From contig JAJDUG010000067.1 in the NCBI GenBank assembly GCA_022826755.1, forward strand, positions 122,370 through 186,369: a stretch of 64,000 nucleotides of DNA, given 5' to 3'. Shown piece by piece: positions 9,896 through 18,943 of the stretch. Position numbers and translations under genes: made by a program. Numbering within the stretch: position 1 is the stretch's first letter; the number at the start of each line of letters is the position of its first letter. The stretch comes from Acidobacteriota bacterium (GTDB taxonomy: Bacteria > Acidobacteriota > Terriglobia > Versatilivoradales > Versatilivoraceae). Under the pieces are notes generated by a model. The model made no database searches, was not told the origin of the DNA, and saw nothing but the letters and a program-made list of their open reading frames with translations.

Positions 9896-10777
9896 TTACT
9901 GCTCCCCGAAATCCAGCTTGGTCTCCGACTGAAATTCCCGGTACTGGTGAAAGGTGCTCTCGGCCAGGCTCGATCTGCCGCGATACCTGGTATAAGCGAG
10001 CGATTTTACCGGAAGCAGCGCAACCTCGTCACCAATCTCCCGGTAATCATAGTCAAAAAGCATCCTGCCCGACTTGACCCGGTGTCGCTTGGGCAATCCG
10101 ATCGGTTCCTCGGCCACATATCTCAAAACACGCCCGCTGTCCCGGTCAATATAAATCTTTCCGTGGTACCCGACCAGCACGACGTTGTCGCCGTCGCGCC
10201 CTCCATACTGGCAGAAATTTCTCGGCGTCTCCGTACGGAACACATGCACTCCATACCCCCGCAGCCGGGAATCTTCGATCCACTCGAACTCGGTCGGATT
10301 CTTCCGGCCGAAAAGAGCCTTCAACCAATGTCCGAAAAACCCCCATCCATGGCCGCGCTGATTGCCGCCAATCCATTCATAGCTCTCCCGTCCTCCCTTC
10401 ACCATCCGCACCAGCCACTCCGACTGGTCGGTCCGCGGCTTCCCTCCCCTCCTCGAAATCACCCACTTGGGTATCTCGACCGCCCATTCGCGCAACTCCG
10501 GCTTCCGTATGGCCGGAACCACAAAGACCCGGATCGTCTTCCGGCAGGTGAAGTTGGGCAGGGTTTCGATGTATCCCTGCACCCATTGGCGGGTCCGGGC
10601 GATAACCGCGGCCGCTTCCTCCCGGCTCATCCCGGGGGCCGCCAGGCCCGGGGAAGCCATCGCCGTCAGCGCCAACCAGAACGCCGCGACAGCCGCCACC
10701 CCACCGTTGGGCCTTCCGCCGGAGAACCCCGCCGAACCTGCGGTCGGACCCGTTGCCTTTCCACTGGCCTGCCGCAT
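9896..10777 (-). CDS. Secreted protein of unknown function between clpP and clpX
   Basis: 293 residues. An N-terminal signal segment (VAAVAAFWLALTAMASPGL, about 27-45) indicates export. The mature part starts with a helix and NFTCRKTIRVF, then a beta-rich region ending in GKIYIDRDSGRVLRYV, LLPVKSLAYTRYRG and TFHQYREF. Alternating strands and the closing YREF pattern recall the antiparallel half-barrel of LolA/outer-membrane-carrier-like proteins, but identity is too low to assign. It stands on the same strand as clpP (92 bp upstream) and clpX (141 bp downstream). No link to proteolysis is evident; the gene may be an insertion into the operon. Confidence 0.75.
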   Translation of the reverse strand: MRQASGKATGPTAGSAGFSGGRPNGGVAAVAAFWLALTAMASPGLAAPGMSREEAAAVIARTRQWVQGYIETLPNFTCRKTIRVFVVPAIRKPELREWAVEIPKWVISRRGGKPRTDQSEWLVRMVKGGRESYEWIGGNQRGHGWGFFGHWLKALFGRKNPTEFEWIEDSRLRGYGVHVFRTETPRNFCQYGGRDGDNVVLVGYHGKIYIDRDSGRVLRYVAEEPIGLPKRHRVKSGRMLFDYDYREIGDEVALLPVKSLAYTRYRGRSSLAESTFHQYREFQSETKLDFGEQ

Positions 10778-10868
10778 TTTTGGTCATGCCGTCTACTGAA
10801 GACCGCACGCCTCACCAGGTGGAAGCCCGCCAGCCCTTTTCCGGACTGGGATGAAGGAAGCCTCGGCG

Positions 10869-11453
10869 CTATTCATGACGCACGATGACTTGATCGACCA
10901 GCCCATAGTCGTGGGCTTCCTCGGCCGTCATGATGAAATCCCTCTCCACGTCGCGCTCGATCTTGTCCAACGGCTGTCCCGTATGGGAGGAGAGGATTTG
11001 GCTGGTGGTATCTCTCAATCGGAGAATCTCTTTGGCGTGAATGTCAATATCGGAGGCCTGGCCGGACAATCCGCCCATGGAAGGCTGGTGAATCAGGATC
11101 CGCGAGTTGGGCAGAGCAAAGCGCTTGCCTCGAGTGCCGGAGCAGAGCAGCAGAGCCGCCATGCTGGCCGCCTGCCCCACGCAGATGGTCGTCACATCCG
11201 GCCGTATAAACTGAATGGTGTCGTAAATCGCCAGGCCGGCCGTGATGGAACCGCCCGGGCTGTTGATGTAGAGGGAAATGTCCTTCTCCGGGTCCTCAGC
11301 CTCCAGGAACAGCAACTGAGCCGTCACCAGGTTGGCGATGTTGTCATCGATCGGGGTTCCGATGAAGATGATGTTGTCCTTCAGGAGGCGGGAGTAGATG
11401 TCGTAGGCGCGCTCGCCCCTACTCGTCTGTTCCACTACCATGGGAACTAACAT
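10869..11453 (-). CDS. clpP: ATP-dependent Clp protease proteolytic subunit
   Basis: Tetradecameric serine protease working with ClpX. 194 residues, typical. The catalytic serine is in GQAASMAA (S97), the histidine in ILIHQP (H122), and the aspartate in the ERDVERD stretch near 168-172. The short N-terminus (MLVPMVVEQ) fits a form with little or no propeptide. It follows tig by about 37 bp, the common tig-clpP-clpX order, here interrupted before clpX. Confidence 0.97.
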   Translation of the reverse strand: MLVPMVVEQTSRGERAYDIYSRLLKDNIIFIGTPIDDNIANLVTAQLLFLEAEDPEKDISLYINSPGGSITAGLAIYDTIQFIRPDVTTICVGQAASMAALLLCSGTRGKRFALPNSRILIHQPSMGGLSGQASDIDIHAKEILRLRDTTSQILSSHTGQPLDKIERDVERDFIMTAEEAHDYGLVDQVIVRHE

Positions 11454-11490
11454 GTGGTTGGGATCCCCTGAAGTCTTGACTGTGACTGAT

Positions 11491-12813
11491 TTAGGGTTGA
11501 ACGATAAGTCCCGGAGGGGTCTTGACGAACGCCAGACGAAGGATTAAATCCAGGCACTTCCTGTTTCGGATCGTGTTCTTGATTCTAGCGGCGCCCCCCT
11601 CCTTTGTCAAGCGCGATCTGACGGCCTCGATCGGCTGGTTCGCCCCCTGAGCGATGCGCGAGATTTCTTCTTCCAGCTCTTCATCGGAAACGGTCAGCTG
11701 CTCCTTTTCGGCGATGTCCTCCAGCAGGATGGTGCGCTTCACATCCAGAACGGCCTTCTCTCGCTGCTGTTCCCGAAACTGGTTCCAATCCAGCTTGAGC
11801 GTGCTGGGGTGAACCCCCTGCATCATCAGGGCCTGCATGGTTTCTTTCAGCCGCGATTCGAGCTGCTCCTCGACCAGCACCTGGGGCACCTCAAAGGGCG
11901 TGTCTTCAACCAGGCGATCGACCAGCCTGGATTGCATTTCGGAGCGGGCTGCCTTCTCCTTGCGTTCCACACAGTCAGCCCGCACCCTGGACCGCAAGTC
12001 CTCGAGAGAAGAGTAGTCCCCCGCATCCTTGGCGAATTCGTCGTTGAGTTCGGGCAGGCGCTTCTGCTTGACGGCCTTGAGCTCCACGCGATAGTTCACC
12101 TGGTGGCCGGCCAACTGCCTGTTGGGATGGTCGTCGCCATAGGTGACGGCAAAGGTCCTGCTCTCCCCGCACTGGGCACCGCTCAGGTTGTCGGTAAATT
12201 CCCGCGGCGTCCCTTCTCCACCCAGTTCACAGTAAACGTCGTCGTCGCGGATATCCTGGCGCCCGGCCGTGGAATACTGCCCCACCAGCGAGATGACGGC
12301 ATGGTCACCGGACCGTGCAGGCCGGTCCTCCACCGGCAGATACTCCGCCGACTGCTCCCGCAACTGTTCAAGCACCGTCTCCACTTCCTCGTCCTTGACC
12401 TCGGTCGGGACCTGCTCCACCTCCAGCCCCTTGTAGTCGGGAAGCTCCAGGGCAGGCGGCACTTCGAAGGTGGCCTTGAAGGTAAAGGGTTTCCCCGGAG
12501 CGAAATCGACGTCTGCTATCTTGGGCAGCGACAAGGGCGACAGCGAATTCGATTCCACCGCCTCCGTGAAGTACTTGCGCACGGCCGCGTCCAGGAAGTC
12601 GGCCCGGATGGAATCCCGGAACCGCTGTTGGACGATCGGCAGCGGCGCTTTGCCGGGGCGAAACCCCGGAACCCGTGCCTGCCGCAGGTACTTTTGGCAG
12701 ACCGCCTGGTAGTCGGGCTGCCACCGTTCGGCTTCCACTTCTATGCCCAACTCGGTCTTGCAGGAACTCAAGGGGTTCACTTCAACCTTCAAGACATCCA
12801 CCTTGCGAGACAT
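11491..12813 (-). CDS. tig: Trigger factor, ribosome-associated chaperone
   Basis: Binds nascent chains at the ribosome exit tunnel. 440 residues, normal length. The N-terminal ribosome-binding domain carries the signature [10 protein letters not shown] near 48-57 (family GFRxGKxP). The FKBP-like PPIase domain (about 155-245) is degenerate, as in many phyla. The C-terminal arm domain is helix-rich (about 260-425). First gene of the tig-clpP block; a tRNA-Leu gene on the same strand lies about 80 bp upstream. Confidence 0.95.
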   Translation of the reverse strand: MSRKVDVLKVEVNPLSSCKTELGIEVEAERWQPDYQAVCQKYLRQARVPGFRPGKAPLPIVQQRFRDSIRADFLDAAVRKYFTEAVESNSLSPLSLPKIADVDFAPGKPFTFKATFEVPPALELPDYKGLEVEQVPTEVKDEEVETVLEQLREQSAEYLPVEDRPARSGDHAVISLVGQYSTAGRQDIRDDDVYCELGGEGTPREFTDNLSGAQCGESRTFAVTYGDDHPNRQLAGHQVNYRVELKAVKQKRLPELNDEFAKDAGDYSSLEDLRSRVRADCVERKEKAARSEMQSRLVDRLVEDTPFEVPQVLVEEQLESRLKETMQALMMQGVHPSTLKLDWNQFREQQREKAVLDVKRTILLEDIAEKEQLTVSDEELEEEISRIAQGANQPIEAVRSRLTKEGGAARIKNTIRNRKCLDLILRLAFVKTPPGLIVQP

Positions 12814-12894
12814 GCGGGCTCGGGCGTAAACCCGCCGCCTATCTCATTCTTGTTGGATCGAAAGGGTAGGAAACGATCAAGAAGGGTCGGAATC

Positions 12895-12979
12895 TGGTGC
12901 GAAAGAGGGGACTTGAACCCCTACCCCTTTCGGGACTGGATCCTAAGTCCAGCGCGTCTGCCAATTCCGCCACTTTCGC
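12895..12979 (-). tRNA. tRNA-Leu (anticodon UAG), CCA encoded
   Basis: The minus strand folds as a class II tRNA: 7-bp acceptor GCGAAAG/CTTTCGC, D arm with AATTGGCAGACGC, anticodon stem CTGGA/TCCAG with loop CTTAGGA (anticodon TAG at loop positions 3-5), a long variable arm (CCCGAAAGGGG region) and a T arm with GGTTCAAGTCC. Discriminator A followed by genomic CCA. Reads CUA and CUG codons. Confidence 0.97.
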
Positions 12980-13141
12980 CTGGTGCGCAATTTGGAGCCC
13001 GGTTGCCCGAACCTGCTCGGATCAATAAGGCTGGGCACTGCCACGAATGCCAATGACAGCGGACGACGAATTTTATAGCATCATTGACGTTTTCGTGTCA
13101 ATTTCGAGCCGAAGGACAGGCGAACCGACAGAAGGACAGGA

Positions 13142-13726
13142 GTGGGCATGACGAACCGAGCCGGCCACCCGCGCGAAAAGGCGGACTTCCGGACGCGAAG
13201 GCGACGGCGGCGGCTCTTGACGCTGCTGACGGCCGTCTGGATAGGCTTGCAGACAGCCAGCCCGGCCCCATCATCCCTCCCCCGGAAGTCGGCTCCCGGC
13301 GCCGACCCTGTTTTGAAAACGGTAGAGGCCGCCGCGCTCAGGAGCATTCTCAAGAAGAATCGAGGAAAGGTCGTATTGATCAACCTGTGGGCCACCTGGT
13401 GCGTTCCCTGCCGCGAGGAGTTTCCGGACCTGCTAAAGCTCCACGGGAAATTCCGGGACCGGGGTCTGGAGTTGATCCTGATTTCAGTCGACACCAGTGA
13501 GCAGCGGCCGCAGGTGGAGGCCTTCCTCAAGGAGAACGGCGTGACCTTCCCCACCTATATCAACGCCGAGGAGAACTACGAGGACTTGATCAGCTTCCTT
13601 GCGCCAGACTGGATCGGCGGGTTTCCCACCACCTTCGTCATCGACCGAAAGGGTCGACTGACTCGGAGCCTGGTTGGCGGACAGAACTATGAGGTCTTTC
13701 ACAAGGCGGTCGCTCCCCTTCTCTGA
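13142..13726 (+). CDS. TlpA/ResA-like thiol-disulfide oxidoreductase
   Basis: 194 residues. A basic N-terminus (RTRRRRRRLL) and hydrophobic segment (LTLLTAVWIGLQTA) give a signal peptide or anchor, so the thioredoxin domain acts in the periplasm. The domain (about 58-194) contains WATWCVPC with the CxxC redox pair, the strand LELILISVDT, and the cis-proline motif GGFPTTFVID. Such proteins reduce disulfides, for example in cytochrome c maturation, but no cytochrome maturation genes are nearby. Internal ATG at 13148 is an alternative start. It converges with the next gene, only 4 bp apart. Confidence 0.9.
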   Translation: MGMTNRAGHPREKADFRTRRRRRRLLTLLTAVWIGLQTASPAPSSLPRKSAPGADPVLKTVEAAALRSILKKNRGKVVLINLWATWCVPCREEFPDLLKLHGKFRDRGLELILISVDTSEQRPQVEAFLKENGVTFPTYINAEENYEDLISFLAPDWIGGFPTTFVIDRKGRLTRSLVGGQNYEVFHKAVAPLL

Positions 13727-13730
13727 ACCG

Positions 13731-16121
13731 TCACTGGGGCGGATCGAACGCCCGAGACAGGTACCACAGAAAGTGCTGCGCTTCGCCCGAAACGGCACCC
13801 GCGGGGTCTGACCCGAACGCCTCCCGATCCTGCATTCCCTCGGAAAATACCCTCAGCGCCAGTTCCCAGTGCTCCGGATCGCCCCCGGTCTCGTAGAGGG
13901 CAGCCAATCCGGACGCCAGACCGATTCCGGTATCCGGGGACTTCCCGGGGTCTCTCGACTCGGTCAACCGGTCTCCCAACCGGACCCGGACGGACCCAAT
14001 CTCCTTCTGCAGGCAAGCCGCGACCCGGTCTCGACCCAACCAGTCCCGATTCCTGTGAAGCGCCGACCAGAGCTGTCCCCGGTTCCAGGGTTCAGTCACG
14101 CCGGTCGGGCCGCGTTCCGCCTGCCACCGCAGGGAGTTCACCGGGGACAGTTCCTTCAAGCGCCCCCAATCCCTGTCTTGCCAGGCACGGATCACCTCCA
14201 CGATCCACTGGGCCTTCTCGAGGTAACGCTCATCTCCCAGCACCTGGTAACCCTTGGCCAGTCCGGCCAGGACCGCGGCCGCATGGCGGGGCGCCTGAGC
14301 AGGATTCACTTCGTCCGCAACCGCCACCTGCTCCAGCCAGGAACGGGCGGCGTCCAGGGCTCTGCGGTTCCCGGTCAGCAGAAAGGAGTAAAGCAACTGC
14401 TCACGGCCGTGCCCGTCCCAGCCGCCCGGCGCACAACCACCGGAGACAGGGTGGGGTCGGCCGGAAACACCGAAATCCACCCACTCGTCAACCAACTGCT
14501 CAGCGACCTCCAGCGACCTGGGGTCCCCGGTCCGAAAAAAGTGAAGGTAGAGACCCCGGGCCAGAGAGCCGCTGCGGTCGTCGGTCCAGCGAACGCTCTT
14601 CGCTGCGATTTTCACGTTCTCCGGTCGGAGCCGTCCTCCACCTGGGCCGAGCCCGCCGTAACCGTCGCTATCGCCCTCCCCTTGACCGTCGAGCGTTGCT
14701 GCCAGCGATTCCCGCTGTCTTTCGATCCAGCCGTCGACCCGGCGAACCAGCGGCCAGTAACCCTCTCGATAGACGTCCGGGGAAGATTCCGAAAGCCTTT
14801 CCAGAGCTTGGCCGGCGCGGCAGTACCAGGAGGGAGGGGCGAACGCGTACACCGGTTTCTGCAGACCCACGAGTTCGTTCTTGACCCGACCCTGGGCAAG
14901 ACCGCGGTTGCCATGAAAGTAGAAGAGCATTTGGTGGGTCCTGGACCCACCGGCCGGAATGTTCCAGGGTTTGCCCTCTTCCGGAAGCAGCCGTGCGATC
15001 AGGCTGCCCGACTCTTTGATTTCAAAGGCCTTGGGATAGAGATGCCGGAACCGCTTCACGCCCAGCGCCAGGCCATGTCGCTCGTCGGCCAGGTCCGCCC
15101 AGCCCAGGTTGGAACGGAATTCCCTGGCGACCCGGCGCCGCAGCGTTGAGGAAACCGGTTCGCGGCCGCTGCTGCCGTCAGGGGCCACCTCATCCGCCTC
15201 CACCACCGAGAGGCGATAGGAATCGGGACTGTCCAGGTAGAGAGACACGGTAGAGGTTCGATCCAAGTGGCCCTGATGATCCCGATCTCCTCCGCCCAGG
15301 GCGAACCTCCGCGAAAGCGGGTCCAGGTTCAATTGCGTCTCGAGGCTCAAGTCCTCCACCGGAAACTCCCCGGTCCCCGAGCCGCAGGTTCGAACCAGCG
15401 TCAAGTCCAGCTTGAAAAACGTCTTTCCTCCATACACGGTAATCCTGGCCACGTAGTCCAGGGGCGCGACTGTCCCATCCGCGGAGACAAAGCTACCCGA
15501 GACCCTGATCACCGCGCGGAACGCATTGGCCTCTTCCACCTCCACCTGACTTTTGCTCCAGGGACCCACACCGTAAGACGTGCCCCCGCTCCTGAGGGCC
15601 ATCCGGAAACGGCCGCTATCCAGGATCCGCGTACGCGCGGAGAAGTCATAGCCCCAATTCTCGTCCACCCAGACCTGGTCCAGCAGTTGCTGGGAAGATC
15701 CTCCGATGACCAACCGGAGGGGCCCGGTAACCACTTCCACCCCCTCTCGGCGGCGCGACAGGCCAATGGGCGAGGGAAACCTGGGCAGGCCGCCGACCTG
15801 ACGCAGGAAGTACACCACTTGCCCGTTGGCCGGCAGGCTGGCCGCGAAGTGGACCTGGACCCATTGCAGGCTCCCGTCTTCCGGCCAACGAGCCACTTCC
15901 TCGACAACGGCGGGAACAAACCTGCCCTGCCCGTCCATCAATTGGAGCAGGCGGGCTGACTTGAGACGCCCCCGAGGTAGCGGGACCCCCGAGGTGATGG
16001 GATACTGATGGCGGGCCAGTCCGGCGGTCTCCCGCACGGTCAGCGGGATCTGGATCTCTTGGGACCACCCCTCCTCGGAGGACCAGACCGACAGCACAAT
16101 CAAGAGCAGAAACCACTGCAT
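13731..16121 (-). CDS. YetA/PcRGLX-like exo-rhamnogalacturonan lyase family protein
   Basis: 796 residues from the ATG at 16121 (MQWFLLLIVLSVW), chosen because it starts a signal peptide; an ATG at 16163 would bury it. The N-terminal part matches the RIFT-barrel pattern of PcRGLX/YetA-like proteins (PL26-type): SGVPLPRGRLKSARLLQLMD, followed by VPAVVEEVARWPEDGSLQWV. A beta-rich middle (about 130-400) leads to a helical (alpha/alpha)6-like C-terminal part (about 430-796) with WNRGQLWSALHR and HFLWYLSRA. Members cleave pectic backbones or related uronate/rhamnose polymers; the actual substrate here is not known. Probably periplasmic or outer-membrane associated. No other carbohydrate-active genes flank it. 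Confidence 0.75.
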   Translation of the reverse strand: MQWFLLLIVLSVWSSEEGWSQEIQIPLTVRETAGLARHQYPITSGVPLPRGRLKSARLLQLMDGQGRFVPAVVEEVARWPEDGSLQWVQVHFAASLPANGQVVYFLRQVGGLPRFPSPIGLSRRREGVEVVTGPLRLVIGGSSQQLLDQVWVDENWGYDFSARTRILDSGRFRMALRSGGTSYGVGPWSKSQVEVEEANAFRAVIRVSGSFVSADGTVAPLDYVARITVYGGKTFFKLDLTLVRTCGSGTGEFPVEDLSLETQLNLDPLSRRFALGGGDRDHQGHLDRTSTVSLYLDSPDSYRLSVVEADEVAPDGSSGREPVSSTLRRRVAREFRSNLGWADLADERHGLALGVKRFRHLYPKAFEIKESGSLIARLLPEEGKPWNIPAGGSRTHQMLFYFHGNRGLAQGRVKNELVGLQKPVYAFAPPSWYCRAGQALERLSESSPDVYREGYWPLVRRVDGWIERQRESLAATLDGQGEGDSDGYGGLGPGGGRLRPENVKIAAKSVRWTDDRSGSLARGLYLHFFRTGDPRSLEVAEQLVDEWVDFGVSGRPHPVSGGCAPGGWDGHGREQLLYSFLLTGNRRALDAARSWLEQVAVADEVNPAQAPRHAAAVLAGLAKGYQVLGDERYLEKAQWIVEVIRAWQDRDWGRLKELSPVNSLRWQAERGPTGVTEPWNRGQLWSALHRNRDWLGRDRVAACLQKEIGSVRVRLGDRLTESRDPGKSPDTGIGLASGLAALYETGGDPEHWELALRVFSEGMQDREAFGSDPAGAVSGEAQHFLWYLSRAFDPPQ

Positions 16122-16218
16122 GGACGGTTCGAATTCAATTATAGGTCTGCGCCGCAGACACATCGCAGCACGAATGATACGATATGTGCGCTAGTTCACA
16201 AACCCGCCGGGAGGCGCC

Positions 16219-17322
16219 GTGAGCCAGGAGAAAGTTTTCCGAATTGCCGTCCTGCCCGGAGACGGCATTGGGCCGGAGGTTATCGCCGAGGCCGTCAGGA
16301 CCTTGAGAGCCGTCGAGCAAGAGCTGGATGGGGTCTCTTTCGCACTGCAGGAGTTTTCCGTCGGGGCCGGGACCTACCTGCAGTGCGGGCATCCGCTCCC
16401 TCCGGAAACCCTGGAGGCCTGCCGGCGGCAGGACGCCATCCTGCTGGGAGCCATGGGATTGCCCAGCGTCCGCTGGCCCAACGGCCTGGAAATGGCCCCG
16501 CAAGTGGATCTGCGCGAGAGGCTCGACCTCTACTGCGGGCTACGCCCCTTCCAACTCTATGAAGCCGAGCTCTCCCCGCTCAAGGGCATGGAGGGCGGGC
16601 GCATCGACTTCCTCATCGTTCGGGAGAGTACGGAGGGACTGTTCTCGGGGAGACTCAGGCCGATGGACCTGGCGGCCGCCGAAGCCCGCGATCACATGGT
16701 CATTTCGCGTTCCGGGTCGGAACGACTGTTTCGGTCCGCCTTCCGGCAGGCCATGGACCGCAGGAGACGACTGACCCTGGTTGACAAGGCCAACATCCTT
16801 CCCTCCATGGCCTACTTTCGGGGGATATTTGAAGAGATCAGCCGGGAATTTCCCGAGGTGGAAACCGAGGCGCTCTATGTGGACGCCGCCAGCCTCCACC
16901 TGATCGAGCGTCCGGCAGACTTCGACGTGCTGGTCACCGAAAACATGTTCGGAGATATCCTTTCAGACTTGGCGGCAGGACTGGTGGGGGGGATGGGCAT
17001 GGCTCCCTCTGCCGACGTCGGAGACGACTTTGCCGTGTTCCAACCCGCCCACGGCTCAGCCCCCGACATCGCCGGCAGGGGGCTGGCCAACCCGCTGGCC
17101 ACCCTTCTTTCCACGGCCATGATGCTGGATTGGCTGGGACATCCCGATACGCGGCGGGCCGCCGCGGCCGTCAGAAAAGCGGTGACCGAGGTGCTGGCCC
17201 TGCCGCGGAACAGAACCGCAGATCTGGGAGGAAGCCTGACAACGGTCGAGATGGGAAGCCTGGTGGCGGAAGCCGCCGCCCGACTGCTGTCATCCGAAGC
17301 CCGGGGGGCGCCGGCCGATTAG
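16219..17322 (+). CDS. Isocitrate/isopropylmalate dehydrogenase family oxidoreductase
   Basis: 367 residues from a GTG at 16219 with GGAGG upstream. NAD-dependent beta-decarboxylating dehydrogenase fold: N-terminal LPGDGIGPEV, substrate helix VRESTEGLFSG, catalytic lysine in DKANILPSM, and metal-binding aspartates in ENMFGDILSDLAAG. The loop RESTEGLFSG differs from the RELTGGIYFG-type loop of LeuB and is nearer to homoisocitrate, tartrate or isocitrate dehydrogenases; the catalytic arginines are in LYCGLRPFQLYE. No leuC/leuD genes are nearby, so leucine synthesis is not supported. Precise substrate unknown. Ends 6 bp from the convergent adenosyltransferase gene. Confidence 0.85.
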   Translation: MSQEKVFRIAVLPGDGIGPEVIAEAVRTLRAVEQELDGVSFALQEFSVGAGTYLQCGHPLPPETLEACRRQDAILLGAMGLPSVRWPNGLEMAPQVDLRERLDLYCGLRPFQLYEAELSPLKGMEGGRIDFLIVRESTEGLFSGRLRPMDLAAAEARDHMVISRSGSERLFRSAFRQAMDRRRRLTLVDKANILPSMAYFRGIFEEISREFPEVETEALYVDAASLHLIERPADFDVLVTENMFGDILSDLAAGLVGGMGMAPSADVGDDFAVFQPAHGSAPDIAGRGLANPLATLLSTAMMLDWLGHPDTRRAAAAVRKAVTEVLALPRNRTADLGGSLTTVEMGSLVAEAAARLLSSEARGAPAD

Positions 17323-17328
17323 CGGCGC

Positions 17329-17943
17329 TCAGCCTGCCAGGTTGGGATCCCACAGAGTTTCCGGGGTCCCCGTCAGGTGACTGGCCCAACGGCTCCAGAC
17401 GAAGAGCGCGTCTCCCAGCCGGTTGAGGTATTGAACGGCCGCCGCGGGGATGTCCTCCTCCTCGCCGAGTCGAACACAATGCCGTTCCGCCCGCCGGCAT
17501 ACGGTGCGGCAGAGGTGAAGCTCCAGGTTGAGTCGATTGCCACCGGGCAGGACAAAGGAGCGCAAGGGCGCCAGGACCTGGTTGGCTCGGTCGATCTCCT
17601 GCTCCAGCCGCTCGATATCCCGCTCGGTCACCTGCGGCTGGCGGGGATGAATATCCTCGGGCAGCGTGGCAAGCGTGGCCCCAAGGTTGAACAGCTCGTG
17701 CTGCACCCGGATCAGGCAGGTCACCAGGGCCTGCAACTCCGGGCACTGCCCCACCTGCTCCCGAGCCGTCTGGCAGGCCATCCCAACCGATCCATTGAGT
17801 TCATCCACGGTGCCGTAGGCCTCCAGGCGCAAGGATCCCTTGGACACCTTTTGTCCTCCGGCCAGCCTGGTCTGCCCGGAGTCGCCCGTCCGGGTGTAGA
17901 CCCGATTGATGGCCACCCTGGGTTTGTTGAATCGAGATTCCAT
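17329..17943 (-). CDS. PduO-type cob(I)alamin adenosyltransferase
   Basis: Transfers the adenosyl group of ATP to cob(I)alamin to make coenzyme B12. 204 residues from the ATG at 17943 (MESRFNKPRVAINRVYTRTG), preceded by AAGGAGG; an upstream start at 18006 adds a non-homologous leader. The ATP-binding N-terminal motif VYTRTGDSGQT, the YGTVDELN segment, RVQHELFNLGATLA and the C-terminal RRAERHCV and LNRLGDALFVWSRWA are all present. No B12-dependent mutase or cobalamin synthesis gene is in the window and no cobalamin riboswitch was recognised. Confidence 0.93.
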   Translation of the reverse strand: MESRFNKPRVAINRVYTRTGDSGQTRLAGGQKVSKGSLRLEAYGTVDELNGSVGMACQTAREQVGQCPELQALVTCLIRVQHELFNLGATLATLPEDIHPRQPQVTERDIERLEQEIDRANQVLAPLRSFVLPGGNRLNLELHLCRTVCRRAERHCVRLGEEEDIPAAAVQYLNRLGDALFVWSRWASHLTGTPETLWDPNLAG

Positions 17944-18011
17944 CGAGCCATAGCCTCCTTTTCGGCCCTTCCGACCTTGGGCGAATCCGTCTTGGGCCTT
18001 ATCCAACCCCT

Positions 18012-18107
18012 TAGTGGCCCTTCGTCGTTCTTGGTGTTCCTTGGTGGATAACTCTTTTCCTCTTTGCGCTCTTCGTGGATCACCTCGTGAATAACTCTTT
18101 TCCTTGC
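18012..18107. repeat. TTCGTG-type interspersed repeat tract
   Basis: The tract holds GGCCCTTCGTCGTTC, TTGGTGGATAACTCTTTTCC and CTCTTCGTGGATCACCTCGT followed by AATAACTCTTTTCC, i.e. two copies of the ATAACTCTTTTCC ending. It occupies the gap between the PhyH dioxygenase and the adenosyltransferase. Related tracts are at 3304-3360, 24412-24452 and 44614-44668. Confidence 0.6.
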
Positions 18108-18126
18108 AATGTTTGCCGTTATGAAT

Positions 18127-18906
18127 CTAAAGGTCTGCTTCGAACCGGCGCACCTCCTCGAAGCGGGTCCGGCCTCTGAGCAATCTCCCCAAGCGGGGCC
18201 GGCGCTGGTTGTATACCTCCACCGCATCGGCATCGGCGTAGCGGAAGAACAGGATGCGCCGGTCTCGGCCCGAGCGGTTGGGCCCCGATTTGTGCAGTGT
18301 CCAGCAACTCATCACCAGTGACTCTCCGGCCTTCATGGGGACCGGCAGGGCTTTGGACTCGTCGGCCCGGGCCAGCAGCTCGGCCCCGTGCTTGACATCG
18401 GCCGCCGCCTTGCCTTGGGCATGGGCCTGCTGTCCGGTCCGGTTGCTTCCGGGGATGACCCAGAGGCAGCCGTTCTCCAGGCTGGTGTCGTCCAGGGCGG
18501 TCAGGCAGGAAAGGGCATTGTAGGGTTCCAGCTCCCCGTATCCGTTGTCCTGGTGCCAAGGGAACACCATGCGATTGCCCCTGGTCTTGAAGGTGAGTTG
18601 ACTGGTAGCCGCCTTGAGGTTGGGCCCGATGATCTGCTCCGCCACGTCCACCAGGGGTCCGGCAAAGTAAAACCGGCGCACAATGGCCGACCGATGGTGG
18701 ATATTGGGCAAAAGGGCGTTCTCCAACCAGGTCTTGCCGGGGTCGAACGCGCTTTTCTCCCGGTTCCAGGAGGCCATGCACTCCTCCCGGATCTGCTCCA
18801 GTCCGCGTGGAGACAGGGTGGCGCCGCAAACCAGGAAACCCTCGTCGGCAAATTGCCTCAATTGTGAATCGCTCAGCCTTCTGGATATAAAGGGTTCCTG
18901 GTTCAT
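18127..18906 (-). CDS. Phytanoyl-CoA dioxygenase (PhyH) family protein
   Basis: Predicted Fe(II)/2-oxoglutarate-dependent oxygenase, 259 residues from the ATG at 18906 (MNQEPFISRR), with GGGAGAAG upstream. The iron ligands are H118 and D120 in FPWHQDNGYG and H205 in CWTLHKSGPNRS; the arginine after it (RSGRDRR) would bind 2-oxoglutarate. WVIPGSN is the usual strand before the distal histidine. Bacterial PhyH proteins hydroxylate diverse small molecules, so the substrate cannot be named. It follows an SDR gene by 38 bp on the same strand; the two may act on one substrate. Confidence 0.9.
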   Translation of the reverse strand: MNQEPFISRRLSDSQLRQFADEGFLVCGATLSPRGLEQIREECMASWNREKSAFDPGKTWLENALLPNIHHRSAIVRRFYFAGPLVDVAEQIIGPNLKAATSQLTFKTRGNRMVFPWHQDNGYGELEPYNALSCLTALDDTSLENGCLWVIPGSNRTGQQAHAQGKAAADVKHGAELLARADESKALPVPMKAGESLVMSCWTLHKSGPNRSGRDRRILFFRYADADAVEVYNQRRPRLGRLLRGRTRFEEVRRFEADL

Positions 18907-18943
18907 GAGCTTCTCCCGCCTGTCCGCAACGCCGGGCCCAAAT

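Noticed and set aside
9071..10888. 605-codon plus-strand open frame
   Set aside because: Antisense to clpX and the secreted-protein gene; composition is that of a shadow frame.
16219..17322. leuB (3-isopropylmalate dehydrogenase)
   Set aside because: Substrate loop RESTEGLFSG does not fit LeuB and no leucine genes are adjacent.
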